A stretch of 64,000 bases of DNA from Streptomyces olivochromogenes (GCF_001514115.1 NZ_KQ948465.1:1043-65042); one strand, 5' to 3'. Counted from the stretch's first letter, positions 25,403 through 38,874 are shown. Numbers and translations: made by a program. Notes: generated by a model from the letters alone, not told the origin.

Positions 25403-25951
25403 ATGGACGCCGCACAGCAGGAAGCAACCGCAAGAGCCCAAGAGCTGCAGCGGAACTGGTACGGAGAGCCGTTGGGGGCGCTCTTCCGTAGGCTCATCGA
25501 GGATCTGGGCCTCAACCAGGCGCGTCTTGCCGGGGTGCTGGGACTTTCCGCGCCCATGCTGTCGCAGCTGATGAGCGGTCAACGTGCCAAGATCGGCAAT
25601 CCGGCGGTGGTCCAGCGCGTGCAGTTGCTGCAGGACCTGGCGGGGCAGGTCGCGGACGGCAGCGTCAGCGCCGCCGAGGCGACCGAGCGCATGGACGAGA
25701 TCAAAAAGTCGCAAGGGGGCTCGGTGCTCAGCAACACCACGCAGTCGACGAGCAGTTCAGGTGCGCCCACGGTGAAGCGGGTGGTCCGCGAGATCCAGTC
25801 GCTGCTGCGCTCCGTGGCAGCCGCGGGAGACATCATCGACGCGGCCGACACCCTCGCCCCGACCCACCCGGAACTGGCAGAGTTCCTCCGGGTGTACGGC
25901 GCCGGCCGCACCTCCGACGCGGTCGCGCACTACCAGTCGCACCAGAGCTGA
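25403..25951 (+). CDS. Helix-turn-helix DNA-binding protein
   Basis: 182 residues from ATG 25403 (MDAAQQEATARAQELQ), with GGGGAG upstream; an in-frame extension from 25343 would include the inverted repeat in the leader. An XRE-like helix-turn-helix occupies about residues 30-70 (LIEDLGLNQARLAGVLGLSAPMLSQLMSGQRAKIGNP). The rest is helical, with a Ser/Thr-rich linker and a C-terminal AAAGDIIDAADTLAPTHPELAEFLR region. It is conserved in this position in Streptomyces; its targets are not known to me. Confidence 0.88.
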   Translation: MDAAQQEATARAQELQRNWYGEPLGALFRRLIEDLGLNQARLAGVLGLSAPMLSQLMSGQRAKIGNPAVVQRVQLLQDLAGQVADGSVSAAEATERMDEIKKSQGGSVLSNTTQSTSSSGAPTVKRVVREIQSLLRSVAAAGDIIDAADTLAPTHPELAEFLRVYGAGRTSDAVAHYQSHQS

Positions 25952-26083
25952 GCCGACGGCCCGGCCGCCGCACACCCGGCGCCGGGGGCTCGGGACGCCG
26001 TCCGGCTCCGCACCTCGGGCCGCCGGGCGTCTCAACGGGGGGCCTGCGCCGGACCGACCGCCGAAGGGGAGCGACGCACGACC

Positions 26084-27769
26084 ATGGGTGAGGTCTTCGC
26101 CGGACGCTACGAACTGGTCGACCCGATCGGCCACGGGGGAGTCGGTGCGGTCTGGCGCGCCTGGGACCAGCGGCGGCGCCGTTATGTGGCCGCCAAGGTG
26201 CTCCAGCAGAGCGACGCGCACGCGCTGCTGCGCTTCGTGCGGGAGCAGGCGCTACGGATCGATCACCCCCATGTGCTCGCGCCCGCCAGCTGGGCCGCCG
26301 ACGACGACAAGGTCCTGTTCACCATGGACCTGGTGGCCGGGGGCTCCCTGGTCCACCTGATCAACGACTACGGCCCGCTGCCGCCCCCGTTCGTCTGCAC
26401 CCTGCTCGACCAGCTCCTGTCGGGAGTCGCCGCGGTACACGCGGAGGGCGTCGTGCACCGTGACATCAAGCCCGCCAACATCCTCCTCGAAGCGACCGGT
26501 ACGGCCCGTCCACGGCTGCGCCTGTCCGACTTCGGCATCGCGATGCGACTGGGTGAACCACGGCTGACCGAGACCAACTACGTGGTCGGAACGCCCGGTT
26601 ACTTCGCTCCCGAGCAGATGATGGGCGCCGAGCCGGACTTCCCCGCCGATCTGTTCGCCGTCGGTCTGGTCGCCCTCTACCTGCTCGAAGGGGCCAGACC
26701 CGATGCCAAGGCCCTGATCGAGTACTTCGCGGAGAACGGCACACCGGCCGCTCCCCAGAGCATCCCCGAGCCGCTGTGGCAGGTCGTGGCCACGCTGCTG
26801 CAGCCGGACCCGCGGGCACGGTTCCGCACCGCGACCGGGGCACGCAAGGCGCTGGCCTCCGCCGCCGAGCTGCTGCCCGAGCCCGGCCCCGACGACGAGC
26901 TGGTCGAGGTCTTCGACCAACTCGGTCCGCTTCCCCCGGGGTTCGGCCCAGCAGGACCACTCAGGGCGACCACGCCACGCGCCGCGGAGAACGCGCCTTC
27001 GTGGTCCGGCTCTGCCTCCGACACCGGCTCCGGGACCGGGACCGGCTCTGAGTCCGCGACCGGCTCCAGCACCACTCCTGGCACGACTCATGGCACAACT
27101 TCTGGCAACGCCTCCGGCACCGGTTCCGGCCCCCACGACTCGGGGCCGTGGCGTCACGATCCCGGGGCGCTGTCCCGGGAGCCCGTCTCCGGGGCCGCGT
27201 GGGCGGATCGTTCCTCCGGGGGCGTATGGCCTGCGTCCGACTCCGGGGGCGTACGACACGAGGCCGCCTCCGGCGCCGTACGACACGAGCCCGCGCCCAG
27301 CGCCGTACCACCGCACCCTGCCCCAGGCGCCGCACCACCGCAGCCTGCCCCAGGCGCCGCACCACCGCACCCCGTCCCGGGCGCCGCACCACCACCGCAC
27401 CCTGCCCCGGACTCCGCACCCCCGCACCCCGCCCCCGACGCCACACCCCCGCAGCCGTCCACGATGTCGGACACCGGCAGCTTCCACCTGCCGCCACCGC
27501 TGCCACGACCCCGGTCCTTGTGGCAGCACGATCAGCCCCCCACTCCCCCCACCTCGGTCGTGCTGCCGGTGCCGGCGCCCACCCATGCCCTGCCGTTCGA
27601 CCACACGCCCGTGCAGCCGCCCTCCCCCCTGTGGCCCCCGGATCCGAGCGCCGCGACGCGTCAGCACGCGCAGCCCCGCCCCGGACCGCCCGCGAAGGTG
27701 GCCGTCCCGGTGCTGCTTCTCGCGCTGGCCTGTTTCGCGGTGGGCTTCTGGGCGCTGACCCAGATCTGA
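26084..27769 (+). CDS. Ser/Thr protein kinase with Pro-rich linker and C-terminal membrane anchor
   Basis: 561 residues from ATG 26084. Kinase domain at about 6-265: GHGGVGAVWRAWD loop, VAAKVL lysine, VHRDIKPANILL, SDFGIA and GTPGYFAPEQ, all catalytic residues present. Residues 290-530 are a low-complexity Ser/Thr/Gly then Pro/Ala/His repeat region (units like PGAAPPHPA). The protein ends with a hydrophobic helix (VAVPVLLLALACFAVGFWAL) and a two-residue tail, so there is no extracellular sensor domain. The substrate is unknown. It follows the HTH gene by 132 bp and is convergent with the next gene. Confidence 0.92.
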   Translation: MGEVFAGRYELVDPIGHGGVGAVWRAWDQRRRRYVAAKVLQQSDAHALLRFVREQALRIDHPHVLAPASWAADDDKVLFTMDLVAGGSLVHLINDYGPLPPPFVCTLLDQLLSGVAAVHAEGVVHRDIKPANILLEATGTARPRLRLSDFGIAMRLGEPRLTETNYVVGTPGYFAPEQMMGAEPDFPADLFAVGLVALYLLEGARPDAKALIEYFAENGTPAAPQSIPEPLWQVVATLLQPDPRARFRTATGARKALASAAELLPEPGPDDELVEVFDQLGPLPPGFGPAGPLRATTPRAAENAPSWSGSASDTGSGTGTGSESATGSSTTPGTTHGTTSGNASGTGSGPHDSGPWRHDPGALSREPVSGAAWADRSSGGVWPASDSGGVRHEAASGAVRHEPAPSAVPPHPAPGAAPPQPAPGAAPPHPVPGAAPPPHPAPDSAPPHPAPDATPPQPSTMSDTGSFHLPPPLPRPRSLWQHDQPPTPPTSVVLPVPAPTHALPFDHTPVQPPSPLWPPDPSAATRQHAQPRPGPPAKVAVPVLLLALACFAVGFWALTQI

Positions 27770-27806
27770 GCTCCGGCGCCCCTACGCCCCGTCCCCCTTG
27801 ACGGGC

Positions 27807-29150
27807 CTACCAGCCGCGCGGCGTCGCCCGCCGTCGTGCGGCCACCGTCCACACCCCGAGCGCCAGCACCAGGACGGTCCCCGTGCCGATACCGCCCACG
27901 GCGACCAGCTTCATGGTGGAGGCGTCGTCGCTCCCGCCGCTTCCGGCAGGCGCCATCCCACCCGTGGCCGGCACGGAGTCACCGGTCGCGGAGTCGAACA
28001 CGTCCTGCGGTACGGCCCGCCCCGCGTACGCCGGGCCGGTCTGCGCGGCGCCGTCCACCCGTACGCGCAGGGTCAGTCCGAACGGCCCGTCGCCGAACTT
28101 GTCGGCGACCTGCGCCGCGAGGTGTACGACGAGGTAGTACGAACCGGCGAACCGCATGCCGCTGATCCGGTTGTTGAAGGCGTAGCGGTTGTCGTACTCG
28201 ACGGGCGGCAGCGGATCCAGAGCGGCCGACCGCTGGCTGCCGTCGTATCCCGCGCCCACGTCGGTGACGAGTCCGCGCACGGGGTTGTAGAGGGACATGA
28301 CGAGAGCCGTGCCCATGGATCCCTCACCGCCGCTCGAACTGCCGAGTTCGGCGGTGGCGTGGAACTGCTGTCCCCAGTCGACCGGCACCTTGTAGAAGAG
28401 CGTCTGCCCGGGGCTGATCCCGTCCTTCCAGACTCCCTGTCCGAGGGCGCCGGCCGTGGTGAACCCCGCACCGCCCCGGCGTGGCCGCGCATCCCCCTGC
28501 AGGGCCTCGGGCGAGGCGGAGTTCCAGGTCTCGGGGGCACTGGTCGAATCCGCCTTCTCCAAGCGGGGTTCCGACACATAGCTCAGTTCGAGGTCCCAGG
28601 CGTCGGGGGAGGAGGGCGGGGAGGCCGAGGAGACGGGTGTCGCGACGCGCTCGACGACCACGTAGTACGTTCCGGCCGTCTGGCAGGCGTACTTGCCGGG
28701 GCCGATCTCGCGCGACGCCCAGGCGGCGATGGGGTGGGGGCTCTGGGAGGCGCCGAAGTGGGCGGTCGTGGAGGAGGAGCAGCTGCTGCTGTTGCTGTCC
28801 TGTACGGAGACCTTGACGCCGTCGGAGTAGGCGACCTCGGCGCCGGGCCTGGGGACGGCGGTGGCGGCGATGTACGCGTTGGAGGTGGCGTCGAGCTCCA
28901 GGCGGTAGTAGAGCTTGCCGTCCTTGCCGAGCGAACTGCGGTACGTCCCGCCGGGCTCCAGCCGTACGGCGTCCGTGGTGCCCGTGGCGCCCTGGACCGT
29001 CGTGGCGCCCTGGGCGAAGGCGTACGGCTTGGGTGTACCGGACTCGACTGCCGCGGCGGGCCGTCCGGGCAGGGCCGCCGTCGCGCACAGGACCGTTGCC
29101 ACGATCGCGAGCGGCCGACCGCCGTGCCACCATGCCGTGCGCCGCCCCAT
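27807..29150 (-). CDS. Secreted, C-terminally membrane-anchored protein of unknown function
   Basis: 447 residues from ATG 29150, or GTG 29153 directly before it; GAGGGG lies 6-9 bp upstream. A signal peptide (RPLAIVATVLCATAALPGRPAAA) is followed by an extracellular region of repeated beta-rich blocks: GGTYRSSLGKDGKLYYRLELD and PGQTLFYKVPVDW resemble pre-peptidase-like domains. Four Cys residues are seen. Near the C-terminus are a Gly/Ser-rich linker, a membrane helix (LVAVGGIGTGTVLVLALGVW) and an Arg-rich end. It looks like a surface sensor or adhesin-like protein. Convergent with the kinase gene, leaving 37 bp. Confidence 0.82.
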   Translation of the reverse strand: MGRRTAWWHGGRPLAIVATVLCATAALPGRPAAAVESGTPKPYAFAQGATTVQGATGTTDAVRLEPGGTYRSSLGKDGKLYYRLELDATSNAYIAATAVPRPGAEVAYSDGVKVSVQDSNSSSCSSSTTAHFGASQSPHPIAAWASREIGPGKYACQTAGTYYVVVERVATPVSSASPPSSPDAWDLELSYVSEPRLEKADSTSAPETWNSASPEALQGDARPRRGGAGFTTAGALGQGVWKDGISPGQTLFYKVPVDWGQQFHATAELGSSSGGEGSMGTALVMSLYNPVRGLVTDVGAGYDGSQRSAALDPLPPVEYDNRYAFNNRISGMRFAGSYYLVVHLAAQVADKFGDGPFGLTLRVRVDGAAQTGPAYAGRAVPQDVFDSATGDSVPATGGMAPAGSGGSDDASTMKLVAVGGIGTGTVLVLALGVWTVAARRRATPRGW

Positions 29151-29326
29151 CACGCGCCACCCCTCGTTGTCGCCCCGGACCGTGGCCCATCCTGCCCCGC
29201 CGGTCACGGAGCCACCCCCGCTATCCGCACAAGCGGCCGAAACGACCCGCCCAAAGGCCGACATATTCGCTTACGCAATCAATCCGTTCGCTGAAGCGAA
29301 TTCAGAGTGGGTCGGGGCAATACAAA

Positions 29327-29352
29327 ACCCCGACCGCTAGGGCGGTCGGGGT
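29327..29352 (-). terminator. Terminator of the DLW-39 gene
   Basis: 11-bp perfect arms (29327-29337 and 29342-29352) around TAGG, 24 bp after the stop; a short T-run follows on the leftward strand. Confidence 0.82.
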
Positions 29353-29376
29353 CTGATCTGAGACTGGTGTCGATTC

Positions 29377-29505
29377 TCACGAACCCGTGGGCACGGAGTC
29401 AGTCGCCTCCGTCCACAGATCCTGCTCGGCGCGATCCGCCTGGATCTGGCGGTACACGAGGAGCCCGCCGATGGCGGCCAGTGCGACCAGGAGAAGCTTC
29501 TTCAC
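29377..29505 (-). CDS. DLW-39 family small membrane protein
   Basis: 42 residues from GTG 29505 (MKKLLLVALAAIGGLLVYRQ), with GAGG upstream. One N-terminal membrane helix and an acidic tail with the family motif QDLWTEATD. It belongs to a widespread actinobacterial family named for its conserved Asp-Leu-Trp and size; function is unknown. Always near gyrA and DUF3566 in actinobacteria, as here. Confidence 0.88.
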   Translation of the reverse strand: MKKLLLVALAAIGGLLVYRQIQADRAEQDLWTEATDSVPTGS

Positions 29506-29558
29506 CGCGCGACCTCGTCTTTCGTTGACGTAGGGGACCTCTGGCGCCCGACTATACA

Positions 29559-29580
29559 CACCGACCGATATCGATCGGTG
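29559..29580. promoter_or_regulatory. 22-bp near-palindrome at the DLW-39 promoter
   Basis: CACCGACCGATATCGATCGGTG reads the same on both strands except one symmetrical pair. A TATAGT -10 candidate for the leftward gene lies just beyond it (complement of 29551-29556), so a bound protein would cover the -35 region. The rest of the 29506-29853 spacer shows nothing clear. Confidence 0.5.
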
Positions 29581-29853
29581 ACCTGCATCGGCCCCCAACT
29601 GCCGCCCGGCGGAGAGCAGTAGGAACGGATCCGGCCGCTCCGGCCACGGTCGTATCGCAGGGTGATCACACCTCGCACACGGTGACTTTCAGTACCCTCT
29701 CGCACCTTTCAGGCACTTTTCCGACCTCTTGCGTCCATCCGAGTGGTGTTGATCTGAACATCGACGCGCCACGGGCGTCGGTCCACCACTTCGCGGCCCG
29801 CATACACATCATGAGGAAAGTACGCAAATCGCCTGACCCGAAAGTGAGGGGCC

Positions 29854-30207
29854 ATGACCCAGAACAAGGTCATGAAGCTGTGGACCGCCATCGTCACCGC
29901 CTTCGTCGCGCTGTGCACGGCGCTCGGTTTCATCACGACCACCGCGGCCGCGGCCGTACCGCAGGCCGAAGCGACGCGCAACAGCACGATCTCCGCGACA
30001 GTACCGACGATCTCTCCCTGGGCCGGTCCATACAGCCGGGCCCTGCCCCCCACGATGAAGCAACGCATCCGCGCCGAGGCCCACGGCTCCTCACCGAGCT
30101 GCCGGCACCGCCCGCCGACCGAGGCCACCGAGGCCGACCCGGCCGACCTCGCCTCGCTCTGCGCCCCTGAGGCCCACACCGAGCCCGAGACCCTCCTGCA
30201 GCGCTGA
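29854..30207 (+). CDS. Small secreted protein (DUF6344-like), unknown function
   Basis: 117 residues from ATG 29854, with GAGGGG upstream. It starts MTQNKVMKLWTAIVTAFVAL and has a signal-peptide-like hydrophobic stretch ending TTTAAAAVPQA. The mature part is Pro/Glu/Ala-rich, with a conserved-looking SRALPPTMKQRIRAEAHGSSP segment and two Cys. I associate it with the DUF6344 family from memory. No enzymatic motif. Confidence 0.78.
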   Translation: MTQNKVMKLWTAIVTAFVALCTALGFITTTAAAAVPQAEATRNSTISATVPTISPWAGPYSRALPPTMKQRIRAEAHGSSPSCRHRPPTEATEADPADLASLCAPEAHTEPETLLQR

Positions 30208-30286
30208 CCGGCACGGCTCCGCCCCATCCCCCCAGTCCCCCTCCCCCGACGTAGCGGCGAACTTGCGTACACCGCAACCAGAGATC

Positions 30287-30324
30287 CGAAGGCCCGGCAC
30301 CTCGAAAGAGCTGCCGGGCCTTCG
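30287..30324 (+). terminator. Terminator after the small secreted protein gene
   Basis: 13-bp perfect arms (30287-30299 and 30312-30324) around a 12-nt loop. Confidence 0.82.
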
Positions 30325-30377
30325 CCATGTCCGGGCACCTCGCCGTGTCCTGGCAGCTCGCCGTGTCCGGCACACCG
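30323..30377. repeat. 18-bp tandem repeat, three units
   Basis: Three units starting about 30324, 30342 and 30360 share GCCRTGTCC followed by a variant of GGGCACCTC. They begin at the edge of the terminator stem. No coding role is seen. Confidence 0.75.
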
Positions 30378-30493
30378 GCGCCGCTCGACAATCGTCAGGA
30401 TCGCCTCCCGGCCTCAGATCTGGGCCCCTCCGGTAGCGTCCCGTGTCGCCCTCACGGGACCACCAGCTCACGGGATCACCAGGTCAGGAGACA

Positions 30494-30975
30494 GTGCCTG
30501 GCTCCAGCGATCTCGAACCGCGGGCCGTCGCGGCCGGCGAACCCGGCCCAGCGGCCGGCGTTCTCCGCCCTGTTCGCGCTGATCGGGGCCGGGCTGATCA
30601 CGTTCGGGCTCTACCAGGCAGGCCACGGCGTGGGCCTGCTGGGCGAGCCCTGCACGCTCACGGTCGCGTCCTGCGCACGGGTCGGTCAGCCGAAGCCCGA
30701 GATCCGGTGCACCGGCGCCTTCCGGTCGGACGACGGCCGCTCCACGGACCCCGCGGCACGCTTCACCGTGAACCTGTCCTTGGCCTCGGGGCAGACCACC
30801 CGCCTGGACCGGGTCGACGCCGGCTCCTACGTACGGATCAGCCCGGCCCGCACCGAGAAGTACGCGGCGTTGACGCTGTTCGGCATGGCGCTGTTCGTCT
30901 TTGCGGGGGCCGGGGATCATTCTGCTGCTGGGCGCGGCGCTCTGCGCAATCACCGCTTTCCTGAGCCCGCACTGA
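30494..30975 (+). pseudogene. Frameshifted small membrane-protein gene
   Basis: A GTG at 30494 has AGGAG upstream and begins MPGSSDLEPRAVAAG. Hydrophobic coding sense continues in the next frame (RPAFSALFALIGAGLITFGLYQAGHG, from about 30545) through CTLTVASCARVGQ and LTLFGMALFVFAGAG. It then continues in the third frame (IILLLGAALCAITAFLSPH, stop 30973-30975). Two single-base gains, near 30530-30545 and in the G-rich run near 30910-30925, would explain this. The intact product would have about 160 residues with two membrane helices and a Cys-containing loop. Either the gene is decaying or the assembly has two homopolymer errors. Confidence 0.65.
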
Positions 30976-31024
30976 TGTCAGCTGTAGATGACGTCACCCG
31001 TGGATGACGTCTGCTGCAGATGCC

Positions 31025-31057
31025 AAAGACCCCCGGGTGGATCACCCGGGGGTCTTT
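31025..31057 (-). terminator. Terminator of tRNA-Ile
   Basis: 15-bp perfect arms (31025-31039 and 31043-31057) around GAT, just downstream of the leftward tRNA gene. Confidence 0.88.
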
Positions 31058-31061
31058 TGGC

Positions 31062-31138
31062 TGGTGGGGCTAACAGGATTTGAACCTGTGGCCTCATCCT
31101 TATCAGGGATGCGCTCTAACCAACTGAGCTATAGCCCC
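31062..31138 (-). tRNA. tRNA-Ile (anticodon GAT)
   Basis: 77 nt on the complement strand with CCA encoded (31062-31064): GGGGCTA acceptor, D-arm TAGCTCAGTTGGTTAGAGC, anticodon loop CTGATAA, T-arm CAGGTTCAAATCCTG. Follows gyrA and DUF3566, the usual actinobacterial order. Confidence 0.97.
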
Positions 31139-31250
31139 GCCGCGCTTTGCGGTGTGTGTCCCGCGCGCTGACCTCTGAAGATTAGCGCACGACGCGGCCA
31201 GTCCCAAAATCGGTATCCCAGGCCTCCTGGCCGGGCCCGACGAGCTGCTG

Positions 31251-32030
31251 TTACTCGTCCTCGGCGAGGGTCAGTTCAATACCGCCGACGAAGCCCGCGG
31301 AGAGGTTGTAGATGAACGAGCCGAGCGTCGCGAGCGCCGTGGCGAGCACGACGTCGATGACCGCGATGATCGACGTGAACATCAGGACGTGCGGCAGGGA
31401 GAGGAACGACTGCAGGTCGAAGCCGTTCGACTCGTTCGAACCCGTCGCCTCGGAAATCGTGCCGCCGACCGTCGAGAAGACGCCCATCGCGTCCAGGACC
31501 ATCCACAGCACCGCCGCCGCCACGATCGTGCAGATGCCGAGCGCGATGGAGAGCAGGAAACTGACCTTCATCACCGACCAGGGGTCGGTCTTGGCCACCC
31601 GCAGCCGCGCCTTGCGCGTACGGGGCGCGGTGCGCGCTCCGGTCCGCGGCAGACGTACGGCGCCGGACGGCGTCTGAGCCGGGTACGCCTGCGGCGGGTG
31701 GTACGGCTGCGCGGGCTGCTGCGGCTGCCGTTCCCCCGGCAGCGCGGAGCCGGCCTCGGGTGCGGCCCCGACAGGGGCCGCCGAAGCGGTCGAACCGGCC
31801 GAAGGAGCCCCCGGTGGGGGCGCCGAACCGGGCGCGGCCTTGGTCTTTGCCGGACCGGCCGCCGCCGGGCCCGCTCCGGCCGCGTACTGCTGGGCCTGCG
31901 GGCCTCGGGTGTCCGTCACAGTTCCCCCCTGGGATCCATGAGAGTCATGGGAGTCAGTCGTCTCCGCGGCGGAGCCACGGCCGCCGTCCGTATCCGTACC
32001 GGTCGATCCGGCGCCCGTGGCTCCGCTCAC
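31251..32030 (-). CDS. DUF3566 domain membrane protein
   Basis: 259 residues from GTG 32030, 18 bp after gyrA. Residues 1-130 are disordered (Gly, Ala, Pro, Gln-rich). The DUF3566 domain (about 140-259) has RLRVAKTDPWSVMKVSFLLSIALG, a second helix near the C-terminus (IIAVIDVVLATALATLGSFIYN) and the ending GGIELTLAEDE. The function is not established; it is consistently encoded right after gyrA in actinobacteria. Confidence 0.93.
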   Translation of the reverse strand: MSGATGAGSTGTDTDGGRGSAAETTDSHDSHGSQGGTVTDTRGPQAQQYAAGAGPAAAGPAKTKAAPGSAPPPGAPSAGSTASAAPVGAAPEAGSALPGERQPQQPAQPYHPPQAYPAQTPSGAVRLPRTGARTAPRTRKARLRVAKTDPWSVMKVSFLLSIALGICTIVAAAVLWMVLDAMGVFSTVGGTISEATGSNESNGFDLQSFLSLPHVLMFTSIIAVIDVVLATALATLGSFIYNLSAGFVGGIELTLAEDE

Positions 32031-32048
32031 GATGACTCACTCCTCGCG

Positions 32049-34643
<2,595 letters not shown>

Positions 34644-34685
34644 TGCTGGTGAAGATCCTTTCTGCTGCGGTCAGCTGAGACCGAC

Positions 34686-36746
<2,061 letters not shown>

Positions 36747-37111
36747 GAAGCGCCCTTTCTGGCACAGCACAAGCCAAGCTCGTCGGCGGGTTGCCGGAGC
36801 GGCTGCGGCACGTTGCGTTGGTAAGCCTTGATCAGCGTTGCTCAGCTTTTCCCGGACGGTCCCCGCAAGCGGGGCGGGATTAGCTTCCAGTCTACCGGTA
36901 GCGCCGACAGTGATGGGGGTTTGCCGGTACCTGAGTCCGCATGTGCCGCCCTGAACCGGTCTCTCCCGACTCCCCATATGTGGACCCGGGCTCAAAGAGG
37001 CTTACAGCGGCACTCAGCGCTTCCGGGTGTCAACCCTTGGCTACCGCGGAGTCAGGTCGGTGTTCGCAACCGCGTGCACTCCCGCGCAGGGGCCCCTCGA
37101 TGTGGCCTCTG

Positions 37112-37693
37112 TCACCCGTAGGTGTCGCCGGGACCCGTGCTTCCGGGGGCGCGCAAGGGGCCGAAACGGCGCGCGGGACCGTTGGGGCCCTGCACCTTGA
37201 TCAGCCGCACCGTGCCGTGCCCGAGGTCCTGGTTCAGCCGCGCGACCACCTGCGGGGCGAGCAGCCGCAACTGGGTGGCCCAGGCCGTCGAGTCGCACTG
37301 CACGGTCAGCACCCGCTCGTCCTCGTCGTACTTCTGCGGGACGCAGTGCTTGGCCAGGTCCTCGCCGACGATCTGCGGCCAGCGGCCCATCACACCGCCC
37401 ACCGCGGCCGGCGTCTCCCAGCCGCGCTCGGTGAGCAGCCGGTTGATCGCGGCGCCGAGCGCCATCGGATCACGCCCGTCGGCGCGCGCGCCGGAGCGCA
37501 GGCCGCCGCGCCGCGCCTGCTTCTTCTGCTGCGCCGCGTCCCCCCGCGCCCGTGCCTGCTCCTTCGCGGCGCGCAACGCCACGCGCGCGAGGTCGACGCC
37601 GGAGTGCTCGGGGGTCTTCTTGGAGGCCGCTTCCGGGCCCTTCTCCGGAGCTCCCTCGGAGGCGGCCGATCCGCCGGGTGTGTTCTCCGTCAT
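37112..37693 (-). CDS. DUF721 family protein (DciA-type helicase loader/operator)
   Basis: 193 residues from ATG 37693, overlapping the recF stop in ATGA. Residues 1-75 are charged and disordered. The DUF721/DciA domain (about 80-175) shows INRLLTERGWETPAAVGGVMGRWPQIVGEDLAKHC and LTVQCDSTAWATQLRLLAPQVVARLN, with the conserved Trp in GRWPQIVG. DciA proteins act on the replicative helicase DnaB in bacteria lacking DnaC/DnaI. Its place between recF and gyrB fits a replication role. The function in Streptomyces is inferred from the family. Confidence 0.93.
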   Translation of the reverse strand: MTENTPGGSAASEGAPEKGPEAASKKTPEHSGVDLARVALRAAKEQARARGDAAQQKKQARRGGLRSGARADGRDPMALGAAINRLLTERGWETPAAVGGVMGRWPQIVGEDLAKHCVPQKYDEDERVLTVQCDSTAWATQLRLLAPQVVARLNQDLGHGTVRLIKVQGPNGPARRFGPLRAPGSTGPGDTYG

Positions 37694-38811
37694 ACCCGCT
37701 CCACCGTGCCCTCGGAGACGGCGTAACGCGTCCCCGTCAGTACGCCCGGTACGTCGTCGTCGACCGCGGCCGTCACGAGGACCTGCTCGCCGGGAGCGAC
37801 GAGCTCGGCGAGGCGCTCTCTTCTGCGGCTGTCCAGCTCGGCGAAGACGTCGTCGAGGACCAGCACCGGTTCATTGCCCTCGGCCCTCAGGAGGTCGTAC
37901 GAGGCCAGGCGCAGCGCCAGCGCGAACGACCAGGACTCGCCGTGGGAGGCGTATCCCTTGGCGGGCAGCTGGCCGAGTTTGAGGACCACATCGTCCCGAT
38001 GGGGTCCTACGAGGGTCACGCCCCGCTCGATCTCCTGCTTGCGGACCTCGGCGAGCGCCGCCATCACCTGCTCGTACAGGTCCTCGCGGGTGTGCGCCTC
38101 GCCGGGCGCGGACGACTTGTACTCCAGGGCGACGGGTCCGCCGCCGGGGGCCAGCTGCTCGTACGCCTTGTCGGCCAGCGGCTGGATCGCGGCGACCAGG
38201 TCGAGCCGCTGGGCCAGCAGCTCGGCGCCCACGCGCGCGAGGTGCTGGTCCCACACGTCGAGCGTGGAGAGGTCCATGGTGCGGCCGCCGTGACGGCGGG
38301 CCAACGCGGCCGACTTCAGGAGGGTGTTGCGCTGCTTGAGGACCCGCTCGTAGTCGGAGCGGACGCCCGCCATCCGCGGGGAGCGGGCGGTGATCAGCTC
38401 GTCCAGGAAGCGGCGCCGCTCACCGGGGTCGCCCTTGATCAGCGCGAGATCCTCGGGCGCGAACAGCACGGTGCGCACGATGCCGAGCACATCACGGGGT
38501 CTGACCTGCGAGGACCTGTTGATGCGGGCGCGGTTGGCCCTGCCGGGGTTCAGTTCCAGCTCGACGAGTTGCTGGCGCTCGCCCTGGCGGACATTGGCCC
38601 GGATGATCGCCCGGTCGGCGCCCATGCGCACCAGCGGCGCGTCGGAGGAGACGCGGTGGCTGCCGAGGGTCGCGAGATAGCCGACCGCCTCGACCAGATT
38701 CGTCTTGCCCTGTCCGTTGGGGCCCACGAACGCGGTGACGCCCGGGTCGAGCGGGACCTCGACCCGGGCGTACGAGCGGAAGTCGGCCAGCGACAGATGC
38801 GTGACGTGCAT
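37690..38811 (-). CDS. recF: DNA replication and repair protein RecF
   Basis: 373 residues from ATG 38811 (MHVTHLSLADFRSYARVEVP). Walker A in FVGPNGQGKTNLVEA, signature SHGESWSFALALRLASYDLL, Walker B in PVLVLDDVFAELDSRRR. This SMC-like ATPase loads RecA at gaps with RecOR. The intergenic stretch to gnd (38812-38874) contains three DnaA-box-like sequences. Coupled to the DUF721 gene by a 4-nt overlap. Confidence 0.97.
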   Translation of the reverse strand: MHVTHLSLADFRSYARVEVPLDPGVTAFVGPNGQGKTNLVEAVGYLATLGSHRVSSDAPLVRMGADRAIIRANVRQGERQQLVELELNPGRANRARINRSSQVRPRDVLGIVRTVLFAPEDLALIKGDPGERRRFLDELITARSPRMAGVRSDYERVLKQRNTLLKSAALARRHGGRTMDLSTLDVWDQHLARVGAELLAQRLDLVAAIQPLADKAYEQLAPGGGPVALEYKSSAPGEAHTREDLYEQVMAALAEVRKQEIERGVTLVGPHRDDVVLKLGQLPAKGYASHGESWSFALALRLASYDLLRAEGNEPVLVLDDVFAELDSRRRERLAELVAPGEQVLVTAAVDDDVPGVLTGTRYAVSEGTVERV

Positions 38812-38837
38812 GGTCGTTCGCCGACCTCCCCCAGGGT

Positions 38838-38867
38838 TGTGGATCCACCGCCGCACGGCCTGTGGAT
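38838..38867 (-). promoter_or_regulatory. DnaA-box-like triplet upstream of recF
   Basis: TGTGGATCC (38838), TGTGGATCT (38851) and TGTGGATTA (38859) correspond on the complement to GGATCCACA, AGATCCACA and TAATCCACA, one to three mismatches from TTATCCACA. They lie between the gnd stop and the recF start. Confidence 0.45.
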
Positions 38868-38874
38868 CTGTGGA

